A stretch of 64,000 nt of DNA from IMG/VR virus record IMGVR_UViG_3300037245_001419, positions 147,778 to 211,777 of that record; one strand, 5' to 3'. Shown piece by piece: positions 25,010 through 33,074 of this stretch (the stretch's first letter is position 1; each line of letters begins with the position of its first letter). The DNA is from a virus. The notes beneath the pieces are model-generated. The model saw only the letters and a program-made list of their open reading frames with translations, had not been told where the DNA came from and did not search any database. Made by a program: the position numbers and the translations under genes.

Positions 25010-25249
25010 TTAATATATTTCGATTACAGAGCCTAATGTAACACATTCAGCAATTTCTAGTTTGTCTCTAGCCAATAGTTCTTTTGCATTGATTGAACTG
25101 CATACTTCTGTTCTTAATCCTTTAACATTAGCAGTCCAAGAATATGCACCTGATCCAAGCATATGTATTCCTGCATAAGTTCTGCTAAAATTAACAAGCT
25201 CCCAACCAGTGTCTTTTTTGATTTTTTCTGCCAGCTTTTTAAAACTCAT
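25010..25249 (-). CDS. Hypothetical protein, 79 aa
   Basis: Starts MSFKKLAEKIKKD; soluble, alpha/beta. No family recognised. Own promoter. Confidence 0.7.
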   Translation of the reverse strand: MSFKKLAEKIKKDTGWELVNFSRTYAGIHMLGSGAYSWTANVKGLRTEVCSSINAKELLARDKLEIAECVTLGSVIEIY

Positions 25250-25271
25250 ACAGGCTCCTTATCTATTATAT

Positions 25272-25300
25272 AATATAGTTAATTAACTAAACATTGTCAA
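25272..25300 (-). promoter_or_regulatory. Leftward promoter module
   Basis: TTGACA, 17 bases, TATATT, palindrome AGTTAATTAACT in the spacer. Confidence 0.85.
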
Positions 25301-25304
25301 CAAA

Positions 25305-25751
25305 TTATTTATATACATTATGCCAGTTATCTCTATCACCTCTATTATCATCTAACATCCTGTCTATAATAATTTTGTGACCTATACTAGTAATATTTGC
25401 AATGATATATCCCATATTATAATCATTAAACATGCCTTCATTAATAAGCAGGTCATAGTTTACACACATCCAATACATACTTTCAACCGTGATTGTGAAT
25501 GAATCACTATAGTTCTTACAATTGTGTGTAATATTGACATATTCACGCCAGAAATTTTGGATAAATACGTTATTATCAAGGTACACTATGTTAAATATAG
25601 TAATTAAATCATAACCTTCAGCAGTCCCATTAATTATATCCTTAAAATCAATATAATCAAGTTTTTCACCCCAGTTAAAGGTGTCACAGCTTCTTATATA
25701 AGCTATAGTAACAGCTAAACTACAGCTTAATTTTTCATCCATAAGGTTCAT
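25305..25751 (-). CDS. Hypothetical protein, 148 aa
   Basis: Starts MNLMDEKLS after AAGGAG. Helical, rich in Tyr/Asn/Ile. Single-gene unit. No family recognised. Confidence 0.7.
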   Translation of the reverse strand: MNLMDEKLSCSLAVTIAYIRSCDTFNWGEKLDYIDFKDIINGTAEGYDLITIFNIVYLDNNVFIQNFWREYVNITHNCKNYSDSFTITVESMYWMCVNYDLLINEGMFNDYNMGYIIANITSIGHKIIIDRMLDDNRGDRDNWHNVYK

Positions 25752-25779
25752 GGTTAACTCCTTATTGTATCTATTATTA

Positions 25780-25808
25780 AAGATAGCTTATTAACTAAAG
25801 TATGTCAA
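25780..25808 (-). promoter_or_regulatory. Leftward promoter module
   Basis: TTGACA, 17 bases, TATCTT; the spacer starts with the iterated motif TACTTTAGTT and ends TTAATAAGC. Confidence 0.85.
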
Positions 25809-25816
25809 CGAAAAAA

Positions 25817-25863
25817 ACTGAAGTATAAAAGAAAAATGGGTAAGATTCCTAATATACTTCAGT
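25817..25863. terminator. Terminator from inverted motif copies
   Basis: ACTGAAGTATA and TATACTTCAGT form an 11-bp stem, with A run and T context, just before a promoter module. Confidence 0.65.
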
Positions 25864-25877
25864 CTGCATTGGAGTGT

Positions 25878-26321
25878 CTATTTAAACATATCTATGTAAT
25901 CGACACTAGATATACCTACATACCGTGCATAGTTGTAGCCCTCTGTATTGATATACAGAGTCAACTTATCTTTAGATTCAAGCTTAACCACTTCAGCATA
26001 ACAAAACTTTCTAAACTCATTAGAAAGTTTTTCATTTGAAAACCAAAATTTACCTTCAGCATCTTGTTTACAAATCTCTTTGTAAATGTCAGGGTCAATG
26101 TCAGTACCTTCTACATCTTGCCCTCCAATATTATCCCATATTGGATTGTCAGATAACAAACTATTTGTAATCAAATTGTAATCAGTGCTGTCAACAGTTA
26201 AAGTTTTCATAACTCTAGCTTTGGCGCTTGAATAACCTTCTTTCAAAGCTTTATTATTATCTCTAAGACTGTCATTCTTATTTAGACTAGGAAATCTTAC
26301 ATTTACAAGTTCAATAGACAT
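25878..26321 (-). CDS. Hypothetical protein, 147 aa
   Basis: Starts MSIELVNVRF; soluble. No family recognised. Unit bounded by its own promoter and a motif-stem terminator. Confidence 0.7.
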   Translation of the reverse strand: MSIELVNVRFPSLNKNDSLRDNNKALKEGYSSAKARVMKTLTVDSTDYNLITNSLLSDNPIWDNIGGQDVEGTDIDPDIYKEICKQDAEGKFWFSNEKLSNEFRKFCYAEVVKLESKDKLTLYINTEGYNYARYVGISSVDYIDMFK

Positions 26322-26351
26322 TTTAATTACTCCACTTGTTATCTATTATTA

Positions 26352-26380
26352 AAGATAGTTAATTAGCTAATCACTGTCAA
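26352..26380 (-). promoter_or_regulatory. Leftward promoter module
   Basis: TTGACA, 17 bases, TATCTT; spacer TTAGCTAATTAAC. Confidence 0.85.
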
Positions 26381-26635
26381 CTAAAAAGATATACATTTTG
26401 AAAATTTTGTTTCATCGACAATATTCATCACTATGAAAACATTTACATCGTCAAATGAAGGGCTTAAGCGAACACAACCATTGCTAACGTCAAGTGTTCT
26501 GTTTTCAAAGTCAATAGATAACACTATACAACGTTGTGGGTCGGGCGTTCGGTTTTTAAACTCACATTCGTAAGGTATTTGTAAGTGGCCGTACAGCCTT
26601 GTGAGATTGGCCTTGTTTATGTATGGTTTATCCAT
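26381..26635 (-). CDS. Hypothetical protein, 84 aa
   Basis: Start taken at MDKPYINKAN in an ATGGATAA overlap with the upstream gene; the longer frame reads inside that gene. Beta-rich. No family recognised. Confidence 0.7.
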   Translation of the reverse strand: MDKPYINKANLTRLYGHLQIPYECEFKNRTPDPQRCIVLSIDFENRTLDVSNGCVRLSPSFDDVNVFIVMNIVDETKFSKCISF

Positions 26636-26837
26636 GTTTCCACCATCCGCTATAATCCTGCTCTTCACCATCAACTAAAACTGAAGTATGCAATTCACCT
26701 TCAGTATAACCGTGTTGAATCATTTGGTTTGCACGTTCAACAGCTTGTGTTCTAAAATGGTCTGCATGTTCTTTTAACACACAACACTCAACATCAAACC
26801 AATTATATGAAACCTTACCTTGCATTGTACAATTCAT
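26628..26837 (-). CDS. Hypothetical protein, 69 aa
   Basis: Starts MNCTMQGKVSYNW. TSVLV is encoded across a motif copy (ACTGAAGT). Middle gene of a three-gene operon. Confidence 0.7.
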   Translation of the reverse strand: MNCTMQGKVSYNWFDVECCVLKEHADHFRTQAVERANQMIQHGYTEGELHTSVLVDGEEQDYSGWWKHG

Positions 26838-26840
26838 GTG

Positions 26841-27032
26841 TTAATCCTTAATTAGCTTATCTTGCATTTTTCCACAACGTGAACACGTTCTACGTTGTCT
26901 TAGTTCTTCACCTTTATAAGTCTTACCTCTCATTTCTTTTGGGGCTAAAATTCCCCCTATGAATGAATAAGACTCAATGTATTGTTTCCATTTACTCCAC
27001 TGGTGAAATAATATACACACAAAATACTCCAT
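26841..27032 (-). CDS. Small zinc-binding protein, 63 aa
   Basis: An N-terminal HQWSKWKQY and a C-terminal RRTCSRCGKMQ give the familiar phage layout of a small zinc finger. Operon head. Confidence 0.65.
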   Translation of the reverse strand: MEYFVCILFHQWSKWKQYIESYSFIGGILAPKEMRGKTYKGEELRQRRTCSRCGKMQDKLIKD

Positions 27033-27048
27033 TGCTTAACTATTATTA

Positions 27049-27077
27049 AAGATAGTTAATTAACTATTAATAGTCAA
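27049..27077 (-). promoter_or_regulatory. Leftward promoter module
   Basis: TTGACT, 17 bases, TATCTT with AGTTAATTAACT. The -35 overlaps the C-terminal codons of the upstream gene. Confidence 0.85.
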
Positions 27078-27378
27078 CCTTTATATCACCAATTTCTGCA
27101 ATATCACCTAATTTATAGAGTACTCTATTTTTGTATGCATCATCTAAAGTGATTCCATCAGAGGTTTTAGAAACCTTGTTTAGAGTTATTGAAATACTAG
27201 TGATAATATCGCCATTAACAGGACTTTTAAAGAATATAACATTCAAACTACACTTAAAACCTTTGTGTGGTGCAACCGCAACATATAGTTGACCACCTAA
27301 GATTTCCCTTTTAACGTCCTCTAAGGTCTTTTGATGAATCTCACACCCTATAGGCTCTTGAATACTAAATACTGCCAT
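27067..27378 (-). CDS. Hypothetical protein, 103 aa
   Basis: Starts MAVFSIQEPIG; beta-rich. Its last codons (VDY) are the -35 region of the next promoter. TAATG overlap with the upstream gene. Confidence 0.7.
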   Translation of the reverse strand: MAVFSIQEPIGCEIHQKTLEDVKREILGGQLYVAVAPHKGFKCSLNVIFFKSPVNGDIITSISITLNKVSKTSDGITLDDAYKNRVLYKLGDIAEIGDIKVDY

Positions 27379-27545
27379 TATTTACCCTCTTTAATTTCAA
27401 TATCATTATCACCTGTATCAAGTGCTCTTCCCAAGTTCTTACAAATGTCAATAGCTGCTTCTTTTTCAGATACACGCTGTATAAATTCGCCATTAATTTT
27501 AATTTCCCATTCGTAATTATGAGTATACTCAATAAAAAAATTCAT
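27378..27545 (-). CDS. Small protein, 55 aa
   Basis: MNFFIEYTHNYEWEIKI...; short alpha/beta protein. It begins directly after the stop of the 27546 gene, with no spare bases. Function unknown. Confidence 0.7.
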   Translation of the reverse strand: MNFFIEYTHNYEWEIKINGEFIQRVSEKEAAIDICKNLGRALDTGDNDIEIKEGK

Positions 27546-28208
27546 TTATTCATCATCCTTAGCTTTGATAGCTTCTAAAACATCAGAAGGGGTAGCCTTT
27601 TCATCAAAGGTATAGTAATCACATAAACTGTTATTACCGCCCCAATCAGCAACATGATCATAGTCTTCTTTTGTATCACACTCATTGTCATAAATGAATT
27701 CCAGTATACATGAAATTTGCGTTTCATCACTCTTTAAATTATCAGCAACTAAAGTCTTATACCAATCTTTAGCTTCATTAGAATACAACGGGCAAAACCC
27801 GTCACTAGACGTAAATTTTGCGGTGAGATAATCTTGAAAGTCTTCATTGTGGTCTTCAATATATTCTACAATCTTTGCATAGTTATTGTTGGTTATAATA
27901 ATTTCAACATATATTTGGTCTGTAGAATAATTGTAGTATTTTGGGGATTTAACCTTTTGAAATTTCATTGAGGTTATGAAACCACCATCTACCAATTCAG
28001 TTTCAACTTCACCTGCATAGTATTTGGCTATTGATTCTTGATATTTCTTTTGGTCAAAATTTAAGTAGTCAAAATTAATGTCAATACCAAAATGTTCACT
28101 TTCACTGGTCAAATGACATTCCCAATCACCACCCCAGGCAGTCTCATAGAATCCTGAAAATGATGGACATACACCATCTACTACTTTAGTTTCTGTTATA
28201 TAAACCAT
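27546..28208 (-). CDS. Hypothetical protein, 220 aa
   Basis: Starts MVYITETKVVDG, where TETKVV is motif-encoded. Acidic and Tyr/Asp-rich. No family recognised. Heads a three-gene operon. Confidence 0.75.
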   Translation of the reverse strand: MVYITETKVVDGVCPSFSGFYETAWGGDWECHLTSESEHFGIDINFDYLNFDQKKYQESIAKYYAGEVETELVDGGFITSMKFQKVKSPKYYNYSTDQIYVEIIITNNNYAKIVEYIEDHNEDFQDYLTAKFTSSDGFCPLYSNEAKDWYKTLVADNLKSDETQISCILEFIYDNECDTKEDYDHVADWGGNNSLCDYYTFDEKATPSDVLEAIKAKDDE

Positions 28209-28236
28209 GTTAATACTCCGTTACTTCCTTATTATA

Positions 28237-28265
28237 AAGATAGTTAATTAACTAAGCCATGTCAA
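28237..28265 (-). promoter_or_regulatory. Leftward promoter module
   Basis: TTGACA, 17 bases, TATCTT with AGTTAATTAACT. Confidence 0.85.
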
Positions 28266-28462
28266 GTGTTTTTATGGTAAGGATACAAATTTAATTCTTT
28301 TTTTATTTCATCTGTATTTAAACCCTGCTCAATAAGAACCTCTACCTTATCTAATACATCGCAAGCCTCTTGTCTGGTATCATACGTACCAAAATATTGC
28401 ACCGCTTTATCAACAGTTTTTAATACTCTAAACTTGTATTCCCATGTTATAATATTTCTCAT
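28262..28462 (-). CDS. AP2-like minimal domain protein, 66 aa
   Basis: WEYKFRVLKTVDKAVQYFGT then YDTRQEACDVLDKV is the same module as in the 8912 and 9749 proteins, here alone. Likely DNA binding. Confidence 0.65.
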   Translation of the reverse strand: MRNIITWEYKFRVLKTVDKAVQYFGTYDTRQEACDVLDKVEVLIEQGLNTDEIKKELNLYPYHKNT

Positions 28463-28492
28463 TCTGGTTGCTCAGTTTATTCGTTATTATAT

Positions 28493-28521
28493 AATATAGT
28501 TAATTAACTAAGTCTTGTCAA
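28493..28521 (-). promoter_or_regulatory. Leftward promoter module
   Basis: TTGACA, 17 bases, TATATT with AGTTAATTAACT. Confidence 0.85.
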
Positions 28522-28836
28522 GGGTTTTTCTAGCTTAAATGTTTTTGGGTCATAATAAGTATCTAACAACTCAATGCTAAAGCGTTCACTTTCATTGCCA
28601 TGAGCCTTATCCCAACTATTATTACTAACTTGATCGTCTGTTAAAAAAACTCTATAAACTCTACCCTGCAAACTCTTTTCAGATACCCATTTTGAACCGC
28701 TATAACCTGTACCATCCCTACCATAAGAAAACACACATAGAAAAGCCCTTCCTGTTCTATCATCTAAATTGTCTCTATCAAATTCTGCCTTTAATCTGAT
28801 AGCTAAATCAATAGACTTTAGTTTGTCCTTATTCAT
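28504..28836 (-). CDS. Hypothetical protein, 110 aa
   Basis: Start at MNKDKLKSID after GGGGGTGAT. The upstream extension is out of the neighbour's frame and is discarded. The stop lies in the next promoter. No family recognised. Confidence 0.7.
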   Translation of the reverse strand: MNKDKLKSIDLAIRLKAEFDRDNLDDRTGRAFLCVFSYGRDGTGYSGSKWVSEKSLQGRVYRVFLTDDQVSNNSWDKAHGNESERFSIELLDTYYDPKTFKLEKPLTRLS

Positions 28837-28837
28837 A

Positions 28838-29407
28838 TCACCCCCAAAAAAATTCAAATCCACACGTCTGGAAAAAGTAAACACCATTACAACTAAAGTA
28901 TTTTATTTCATCACCAGTCGAATCTCTGTACTGCTCCCATGTTTCACCGTCATCTAAAATATCAGCTTTGTACATATCGACGTTCTTTAAAAAATGATCC
29001 TCACTGCATGGGCGCTTATGTTTCATTAAGCGCTTCCACCACCGCTCCCAGTGTGAAGAGTCACGTCTTAATTTGTCGCACTGTCCAAGATACTTTAGTT
29101 TGGGTGTTGAAACAATAACATATTCAATTGTAACATGTTCGGGTATTGTATATTGCTCGTTTGTATATCCATAATTCCGTGTTGTTTTAAACTCATGGGT
29201 AATCGTACGGTCACAATTTTTATACTCAATGATAGGGTACTCTATACCACAAATACAATGTGTTTGGACTTGCTTGTTTATAGTAACTTTACAAGATTTT
29301 GGGTCAATATGTATATATTCGTCACACTTACACTTAAGTGAGTGATATACTATCAACTGTTTTTTAGCATCATGTGTGACATTTCTATGAATGTAAAATC
29401 CTGCCAT
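28838..29407 (-). CDS. Cys-rich hypothetical protein, 189 aa
   Basis: CKCDEY and CICG pairs in the first 55 residues suggest a zinc domain; the C-terminus is aromatic (FFQTCGFEFFWG). Function unknown. Confidence 0.7.
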   Translation of the reverse strand: MAGFYIHRNVTHDAKKQLIVYHSLKCKCDEYIHIDPKSCKVTINKQVQTHCICGIEYPIIEYKNCDRTITHEFKTTRNYGYTNEQYTIPEHVTIEYVIVSTPKLKYLGQCDKLRRDSSHWERWWKRLMKHKRPCSEDHFLKNVDMYKADILDDGETWEQYRDSTGDEIKYFSCNGVYFFQTCGFEFFWG

Positions 29408-29408
29408 A

Positions 29409-29669
29409 TTATATTGCCTCCATCATATCACACAATCCAGTTACTTCAAAAAATAAAAATTGGCTCACTTTATCAGTAGTCATATTCGTTCGCTCGACAA
29501 GGGATTTAAAATCATTTACACCATTAATAGTTTCTTTGATTAAAGCAATTTTAACAGGGTGTATTTCATCTTTCAAACGTTTCTTTAACTTTTTTAAGGT
29601 TTTACCTATAGCATCGTTCGCTATTGGTTCATCCTTTTGATTGATAGACATATTAATAATATATGACAT
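29409..29669 (-). CDS. Small helical protein, 86 aa (pair with 31249)
   Basis: Shares LKKLKKRLKDE, VKIALIKETI and the C-terminal LCDMMEAI layout with the 31249 protein; clear paralogs. Function unknown. Confidence 0.7.
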   Translation of the reverse strand: MSYIINMSINQKDEPIANDAIGKTLKKLKKRLKDEIHPVKIALIKETINGVNDFKSLVERTNMTTDKVSQFLFFEVTGLCDMMEAI

Positions 29670-29702
29670 AAGTTTATTTACTCCTTATCTTACCTATTAT
29701 TA

Positions 29703-29731
29703 AAGATAGCTTATTAACTAAAGTATGTCAA
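29703..29731 (-). promoter_or_regulatory. Leftward promoter module overlapping a coding end
   Basis: TTGACA, 17 bases, TATCTT. The -35 and motif TACTTTAGTTAA are also the last codons (LTYFS, stop) of the upstream membrane protein. Confidence 0.85.
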
Positions 29732-29890
29732 CCATTTTTCTTTAAACCAGAATAAAAACTTTCCTATTTGTTTTCCTATTTCCCACCATATAACACAATA
29801 CACACAAAAAACCACAATACATATTATACCAAATGGTATATAGATAACGCACATACCTAAGAATTCTAGTAAACTTAAATCGCTCAACAT
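29714..29890 (-). CDS. Small membrane protein, 58 aa
   Basis: A long hydrophobic segment (CVIYIPFGIICIVVFCVYCV) with an aromatic-basic C-terminus. Its final six codons double as the next gene's promoter. Confidence 0.65.
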   Translation of the reverse strand: MLSDLSLLEFLGMCVIYIPFGIICIVVFCVYCVIWWEIGKQIGKFLFWFKEKWLTYFS

Positions 29891-29894
29891 ACAA

Positions 29895-30113
29895 TTACCA
29901 AAAGAAAGGTATTACAATAGGTGCTTTAGCTTGTGACCAATCAATAGTACGTCTATTACCTACAAAGATACCCATTGATATACCCCATATACCCATTACA
30001 GGCAAATGAAAATATAAGAAGTTTTCGTGCAACGGTATACCTGCTTTCCAACAAATAAACATACCTATATGCATGCCAATTACAAAAAACGTTAAACAAA
30101 TCATTTTTAACAT
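29895..30113 (-). CDS. Small membrane protein, 72 aa
   Basis: Two hydrophobic helices (MICLTFFVIGMHIGMFICW and FHLPVMGIWGISMGIFV). One of three membrane proteins in a row. Confidence 0.7.
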   Translation of the reverse strand: MLKMICLTFFVIGMHIGMFICWKAGIPLHENFLYFHLPVMGIWGISMGIFVGNRRTIDWSQAKAPIVIPFFW

Positions 30114-30397
30114 ATAACACTTCCTTTTAATACAATTAAATTTGCACTCAATGTATTTCGCTTCTCTTCAACTTGTTGTCTTGTTAGGTTATTACTATTC
30201 AAGTCATTAATTATCCATAGAGTATTAAAATACATATCCCATACATCTGGTGATAAATTACAAGCCTTCATATTTCGCACTTCAATAGAATCGTTATAAG
30301 CTTTTACATTACTAATAGTTTTGGTTACACTATTGTACATAAATATCATGAACACCATGAACGCAACTAACAACACACCTACAATATATTCACCCAT
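30107..30397 (-). CDS. Membrane-anchored protein, 96 aa
   Basis: N-terminal helix (YIVGVLLVAFMVFMIFMY) then a soluble helical domain. TAATG overlap with the upstream gene. Confidence 0.7.
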   Translation of the reverse strand: MGEYIVGVLLVAFMVFMIFMYNSVTKTISNVKAYNDSIEVRNMKACNLSPDVWDMYFNTLWIINDLNSNNLTRQQVEEKRNTLSANLIVLKGSVIC

Positions 30398-30597
30398 TAG
30401 TTAACCTCTTCATATACTTTAGTTAAAATCTTATCAACATACCGCTCTATGTTAGTTTCATCAACCCCTATTATGTTTAGTGATTTGACAGTGTTGTATT
30501 TGAGTATGTAGTGTCGAGTGTCTTTTTTACGTATCTTTGCAAATTTTAAATGCTCAATACGTTCTCTTACTACACATAACCCATTATATCCAACCAT
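30397..30597 (-). CDS. Hypothetical basic protein, 66 aa
   Basis: Starts MVGYNGLCVV. Basic middle (FAKIRKKDTRHYIL). LTKVYEE is motif-encoded. Heads the membrane-protein operon. Confidence 0.7.
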   Translation of the reverse strand: MVGYNGLCVVRERIEHLKFAKIRKKDTRHYILKYNTVKSLNIIGVDETNIERYVDKILTKVYEEVN

Positions 30598-30625
30598 GTT
30601 TAACTCCTTACCTTACCTATTATTA

Positions 30626-30654
30626 AACATAGCTAATTAACTAAGCATTGTCAA
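30626..30654 (-). promoter_or_regulatory. Leftward promoter module overlapping a coding end
   Basis: TTGACA, 17 bases, TATGTT. The -35 codes the last residues (VDNA) of the upstream zinc protein and its stop TAG is in the spacer. Confidence 0.8.
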
Positions 30655-30838
30655 CAGAAAAAGTGATAGTTTTACAAATAGTACATATTGCTCTACCATT
30701 ACCGCCCATTTCTTGAGAATGACTTTTTGGGCACGTACACATATTAAGTGCATCCTGTTCTAGTTTTCTAGATTTTGCATTAAGCTTGTGAGCTTCATTT
30801 ATCATTGCAGTAACTTTTTTAATATCTGATTGTCTCAT
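30641..30838 (-). CDS. Zinc protein, 65 aa (pair with 34251 C-terminus)
   Basis: A helical segment then MCTCPKSHS and AICTICKT. The same helix-CTCP-CxxC block ends the 34251 protein. Function unknown. Confidence 0.7.
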   Translation of the reverse strand: MRQSDIKKVTAMINEAHKLNAKSRKLEQDALNMCTCPKSHSQEMGGNGRAICTICKTITFSVDNA

Positions 30839-30848
30839 GTTTTCCTTT

Positions 30849-31247
30849 TTAAGCTAGTACATAGCCCAAGAATAAATTGTTAAGGGAGTGGTTTAATTGA
30901 ACGTCTTTAGAGACTGTAGGGGACATTAGAGGACATTCTTTGTCGTGCTCTATGTCATAGCAAGCGTGTAATAATTCATGGTACACAACATGCTTTAATA
31001 TTTCTGGTTTGGCTACTGTATTTTCTGGAATCCATATTATATTGCCATTACGAACACCCATACCCAAACACTCATTAGAAGCATGAGCGATACGTACTTT
31101 AACAGTGGGTAGTATGATCTTATAGTCTGCTAAAAATGATTTAAGATAGGTTATGTGAACCTTAACGATATTAGCCAGTTTTGTCCGTTCTTTAGATTTA
31201 GGCATTAACTTTAATGTTACACCGTCACAACTTGTTGCACTTGCCAT
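30849..31247 (-). CDS. Metzincin-like zinc metallopeptidase, 132 aa
   Basis: Start at MASATSC, one base after the upstream stop. HELLHACYDIEH (His90, Glu91, His94, His101) then CPLMSP resembles a metzincin zinc site with Met-turn, with the third His one residue later than usual. No signal peptide, so it is probably cytoplasmic. Substrate unknown. Confidence 0.7.
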   Translation of the reverse strand: MASATSCDGVTLKLMPKSKERTKLANIVKVHITYLKSFLADYKIILPTVKVRIAHASNECLGMGVRNGNIIWIPENTVAKPEILKHVVYHELLHACYDIEHDKECPLMSPTVSKDVQLNHSLNNLFLGYVLA

Positions 31248-31248
31248 A

Positions 31249-31452
31249 TTAAACAGCGTCCAGTGTATCACATAGTGTTGTTGTTTCATCCATTAAGAAT
31301 GCACTGATTTTATCTGAAGAAAATTTACATCTATCTGATAGCTGTTTAAATTCTTCTACACTTATGATAGCTTTTTTGATTAGAGCAATGCGAACATAGT
31401 CGCACTCATAGCTCAATTTTTCTCTTAATTTCTTTAACGTCCGTTCAATCAT
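31249..31452 (-). CDS. Small helical protein, 67 aa (pair with 29409)
   Basis: LKKLREKLSYE, VRIALIKKAI and LCDTLDAV match the 29409 protein. Precedes the metallopeptidase gene in the same operon. Confidence 0.7.
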   Translation of the reverse strand: MIERTLKKLREKLSYECDYVRIALIKKAIISVEEFKQLSDRCKFSSDKISAFLMDETTTLCDTLDAV

Positions 31453-31480
31453 TTGGCACTCCTACCGTTATCTATTAATA

Positions 31481-31509
31481 AATATAGCTTATTAGCTAAT
31501 CATTGTCAA
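31481..31509 (-). promoter_or_regulatory. Leftward promoter module
   Basis: TTGACA, 17 bases, TATATT; spacer TTAGCTAATAAGC; leader ends GGTAGGAGTGCCAAATG. Confidence 0.85.
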
Positions 31510-31516
31510 CAAAAAA

Positions 31517-31546
31517 GAGGTACACTAATTAATTTTAGTGTACCTC
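31517..31546. terminator. Terminator hairpin
   Basis: GAGGTACACTAA with TTAGTGTACCTC, 12 bp, flanked by A and T runs, between the 31560 stop and the next promoter. Confidence 0.85.
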
Positions 31547-31559
31547 TTTTCGGTCGGAG

Positions 31560-31772
31560 TTAAAAATCCTCTATTTCGCTGTCTGTGCCTTCTAAAGCTT
31601 CTTGTATAATATGATATTCGTTTTCACTCATACCTTTATCGACACCCAAGGTTTTAAACACTTCAGCCATTGATAACATTTCATCAATACAAGAATTGCG
31701 TAAAAATTCTTTTGCGTGTCCACACTCTTCCAAAGACTCTTTAACAGATTCTACTAGTTCAGCTCTATTCAT
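31560..31772 (-). CDS. Small acidic helical protein, 70 aa
   Basis: ATG (MNRAELV) overlaps the upstream stop as TAATG; the TTG four codons earlier is less likely. The stop is followed by the conserved CTCCGACC and a terminator. Confidence 0.7.
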   Translation of the reverse strand: MNRAELVESVKESLEECGHAKEFLRNSCIDEMLSMAEVFKTLGVDKGMSENEYHIIQEALEGTDSEIEDF

Positions 31773-31882
31773 TAGTTTTTCCAATTTTTAAAAAGTTTAT
31801 GTGCAATGAGTTGAATTGCAAAACCTGATACAATACCTAGTATAGTAAAGGTTACATCTACATGATACCCAAACAATTCCAT
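31772..31882 (-). CDS. 36-aa single-pass membrane peptide
   Basis: MELFGYHVDV then a hydrophobic helix and a basic tail (HKLFKNWKN). TAATG overlaps on both sides. Confidence 0.6.
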   Translation of the reverse strand: MELFGYHVDVTFTILGIVSGFAIQLIAHKLFKNWKN

Positions 31883-32229
31883 TATTTTTTAAATTGGTAA
31901 CAAATATTATTAGCTACTGTTAAACCGCCACATTTAATAGGGTCTCTAACAAGTTTACAACAACCTTGATAAATAAGCTTGTCTAGTATCCGTTTGATAC
32001 TTTTCTTCTTATTCTGTATGAGAGCACTCTCCATATAAGTAGGGACTTTAGGCTCTTTAAAGATAATACCAAATATTTGGCTGATTGAAAAGATAGTATC
32101 ATTCGTAAAGATGATAGTTCTTACTTTTCCGTACAATTCATCATTTGGTATACGATAACTCAAATTAACTTGACTATCCTTAAAGTATTGATCCTTGACA
32201 TAATTAGGTTTTGTTTGTTCTTTATGCAT
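31882..32229 (-). CDS. Hypothetical protein, possibly winged-helix, 115 aa
   Basis: A basic helical segment (NKKKSIKRILDKLIYQG) followed by a strand pair is compatible with a winged helix; inferred only. Heads a three-gene operon. Confidence 0.65.
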   Translation of the reverse strand: MHKEQTKPNYVKDQYFKDSQVNLSYRIPNDELYGKVRTIIFTNDTIFSISQIFGIIFKEPKVPTYMESALIQNKKKSIKRILDKLIYQGCCKLVRDPIKCGGLTVANNICYQFKK

Positions 32230-32256
32230 TGTTACTCCTTACCGTTTCTATTATTA

Positions 32257-32285
32257 AAGATAGTTAATTAGCTATCCTTTGTCAA
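32257..32285 (-). promoter_or_regulatory. Leftward promoter module
   Basis: TTGACA, 17 bases, TATCTT; spacer TAGCTAATTAAC. Confidence 0.85.
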
Positions 32286-32295
32286 CAACTAAATG

Positions 32296-32709
32296 TTAAA
32301 ATCTTAAAGAGTATTTGAAAATGTCAGCTATGCTGTTAAGCTTATTTGATTTTTTGGTTAGGTCTTCAATAGTTATCAATTGATTACATAGTTCAGATAA
32401 ATCGGTTGGTGAAATATCGTCGGTTTCATATAAAGTAATATTCTCTTTATACAGATCTCTCAGTTTTGCAAATGATAAAAATATTGTGGCATGTTTCGCT
32501 GTTATATGCTTTATGATTTGCTTATCACCCTGCATAATTTGAAAGAATGGGTATATTAAATCTACACCAAAATGAGACTCTTCTATTAAAACATGGACAC
32601 CGTCAAAGTATTCTCCAATGATAGCATATTTGAAAGAAGGTGTTATATCGACTACTTCATTGCAGTAAACTATTGCGTAACACTTCTTAATTTCAAATGT
32701 TTTTTTCAT
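32296..32709 (-). CDS. Hypothetical protein, 137 aa
   Basis: Starts MKKTFEIKKC; soluble. No family recognised. Own promoter. Confidence 0.7.
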   Translation of the reverse strand: MKKTFEIKKCYAIVYCNEVVDITPSFKYAIIGEYFDGVHVLIEESHFGVDLIYPFFQIMQGDKQIIKHITAKHATIFLSFAKLRDLYKENITLYETDDISPTDLSELCNQLITIEDLTKKSNKLNSIADIFKYSLRF

Positions 32710-32741
32710 AAATTATTCCTACAGTTTAACTATTATAAAGA

Positions 32742-32770
32742 TAGATAGTTAATTAGTTATGTACTGTCAA
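32742..32770 (-). promoter_or_regulatory. Leftward promoter module, shifted
   Basis: TTGACA, 17 bases, TATCTA; AACTAATTAACTATC shifted by four bases through a duplicated GATA. Confidence 0.75.
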
Positions 32771-32773
32771 CAA

Positions 32774-33058
32774 CTAAAGTAATATTTTAACAATGTAAAA
32801 TACAATTTTACGTTTAAAGTCAATTGGGTATAAATGGTTGATTGTAATTAACACCATGCTTTTATAGCTCTCTTTTATGGTAATGGTCGGTGCACAAACA
32901 TGATGATCTTTTACAATATCGTTTCTAATGAGTGTTATACCTGCTTGAACGTCCGATAAATAAGAGCCTTCTTTAGTTTGTGCCTTAACCAGTTTAGGTG
33001 CTTTACGGTCTCTGTGAGCTGTTTTAATTGCCTGTATAATGTTCTTAATAATATCCAT
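32774..33058 (-). CDS. Hypothetical protein, 94 aa
   Basis: Starts MDIIKNIIQAIK; basic. It follows a motif-stem terminator with no promoter module between, so its expression may depend on read-through. Confidence 0.65.
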   Translation of the reverse strand: MDIIKNIIQAIKTAHRDRKAPKLVKAQTKEGSYLSDVQAGITLIRNDIVKDHHVCAPTITIKESYKSMVLITINHLYPIDFKRKIVFYIVKILL

Positions 33059-33074
33059 GTTTACCTATAAAGAA

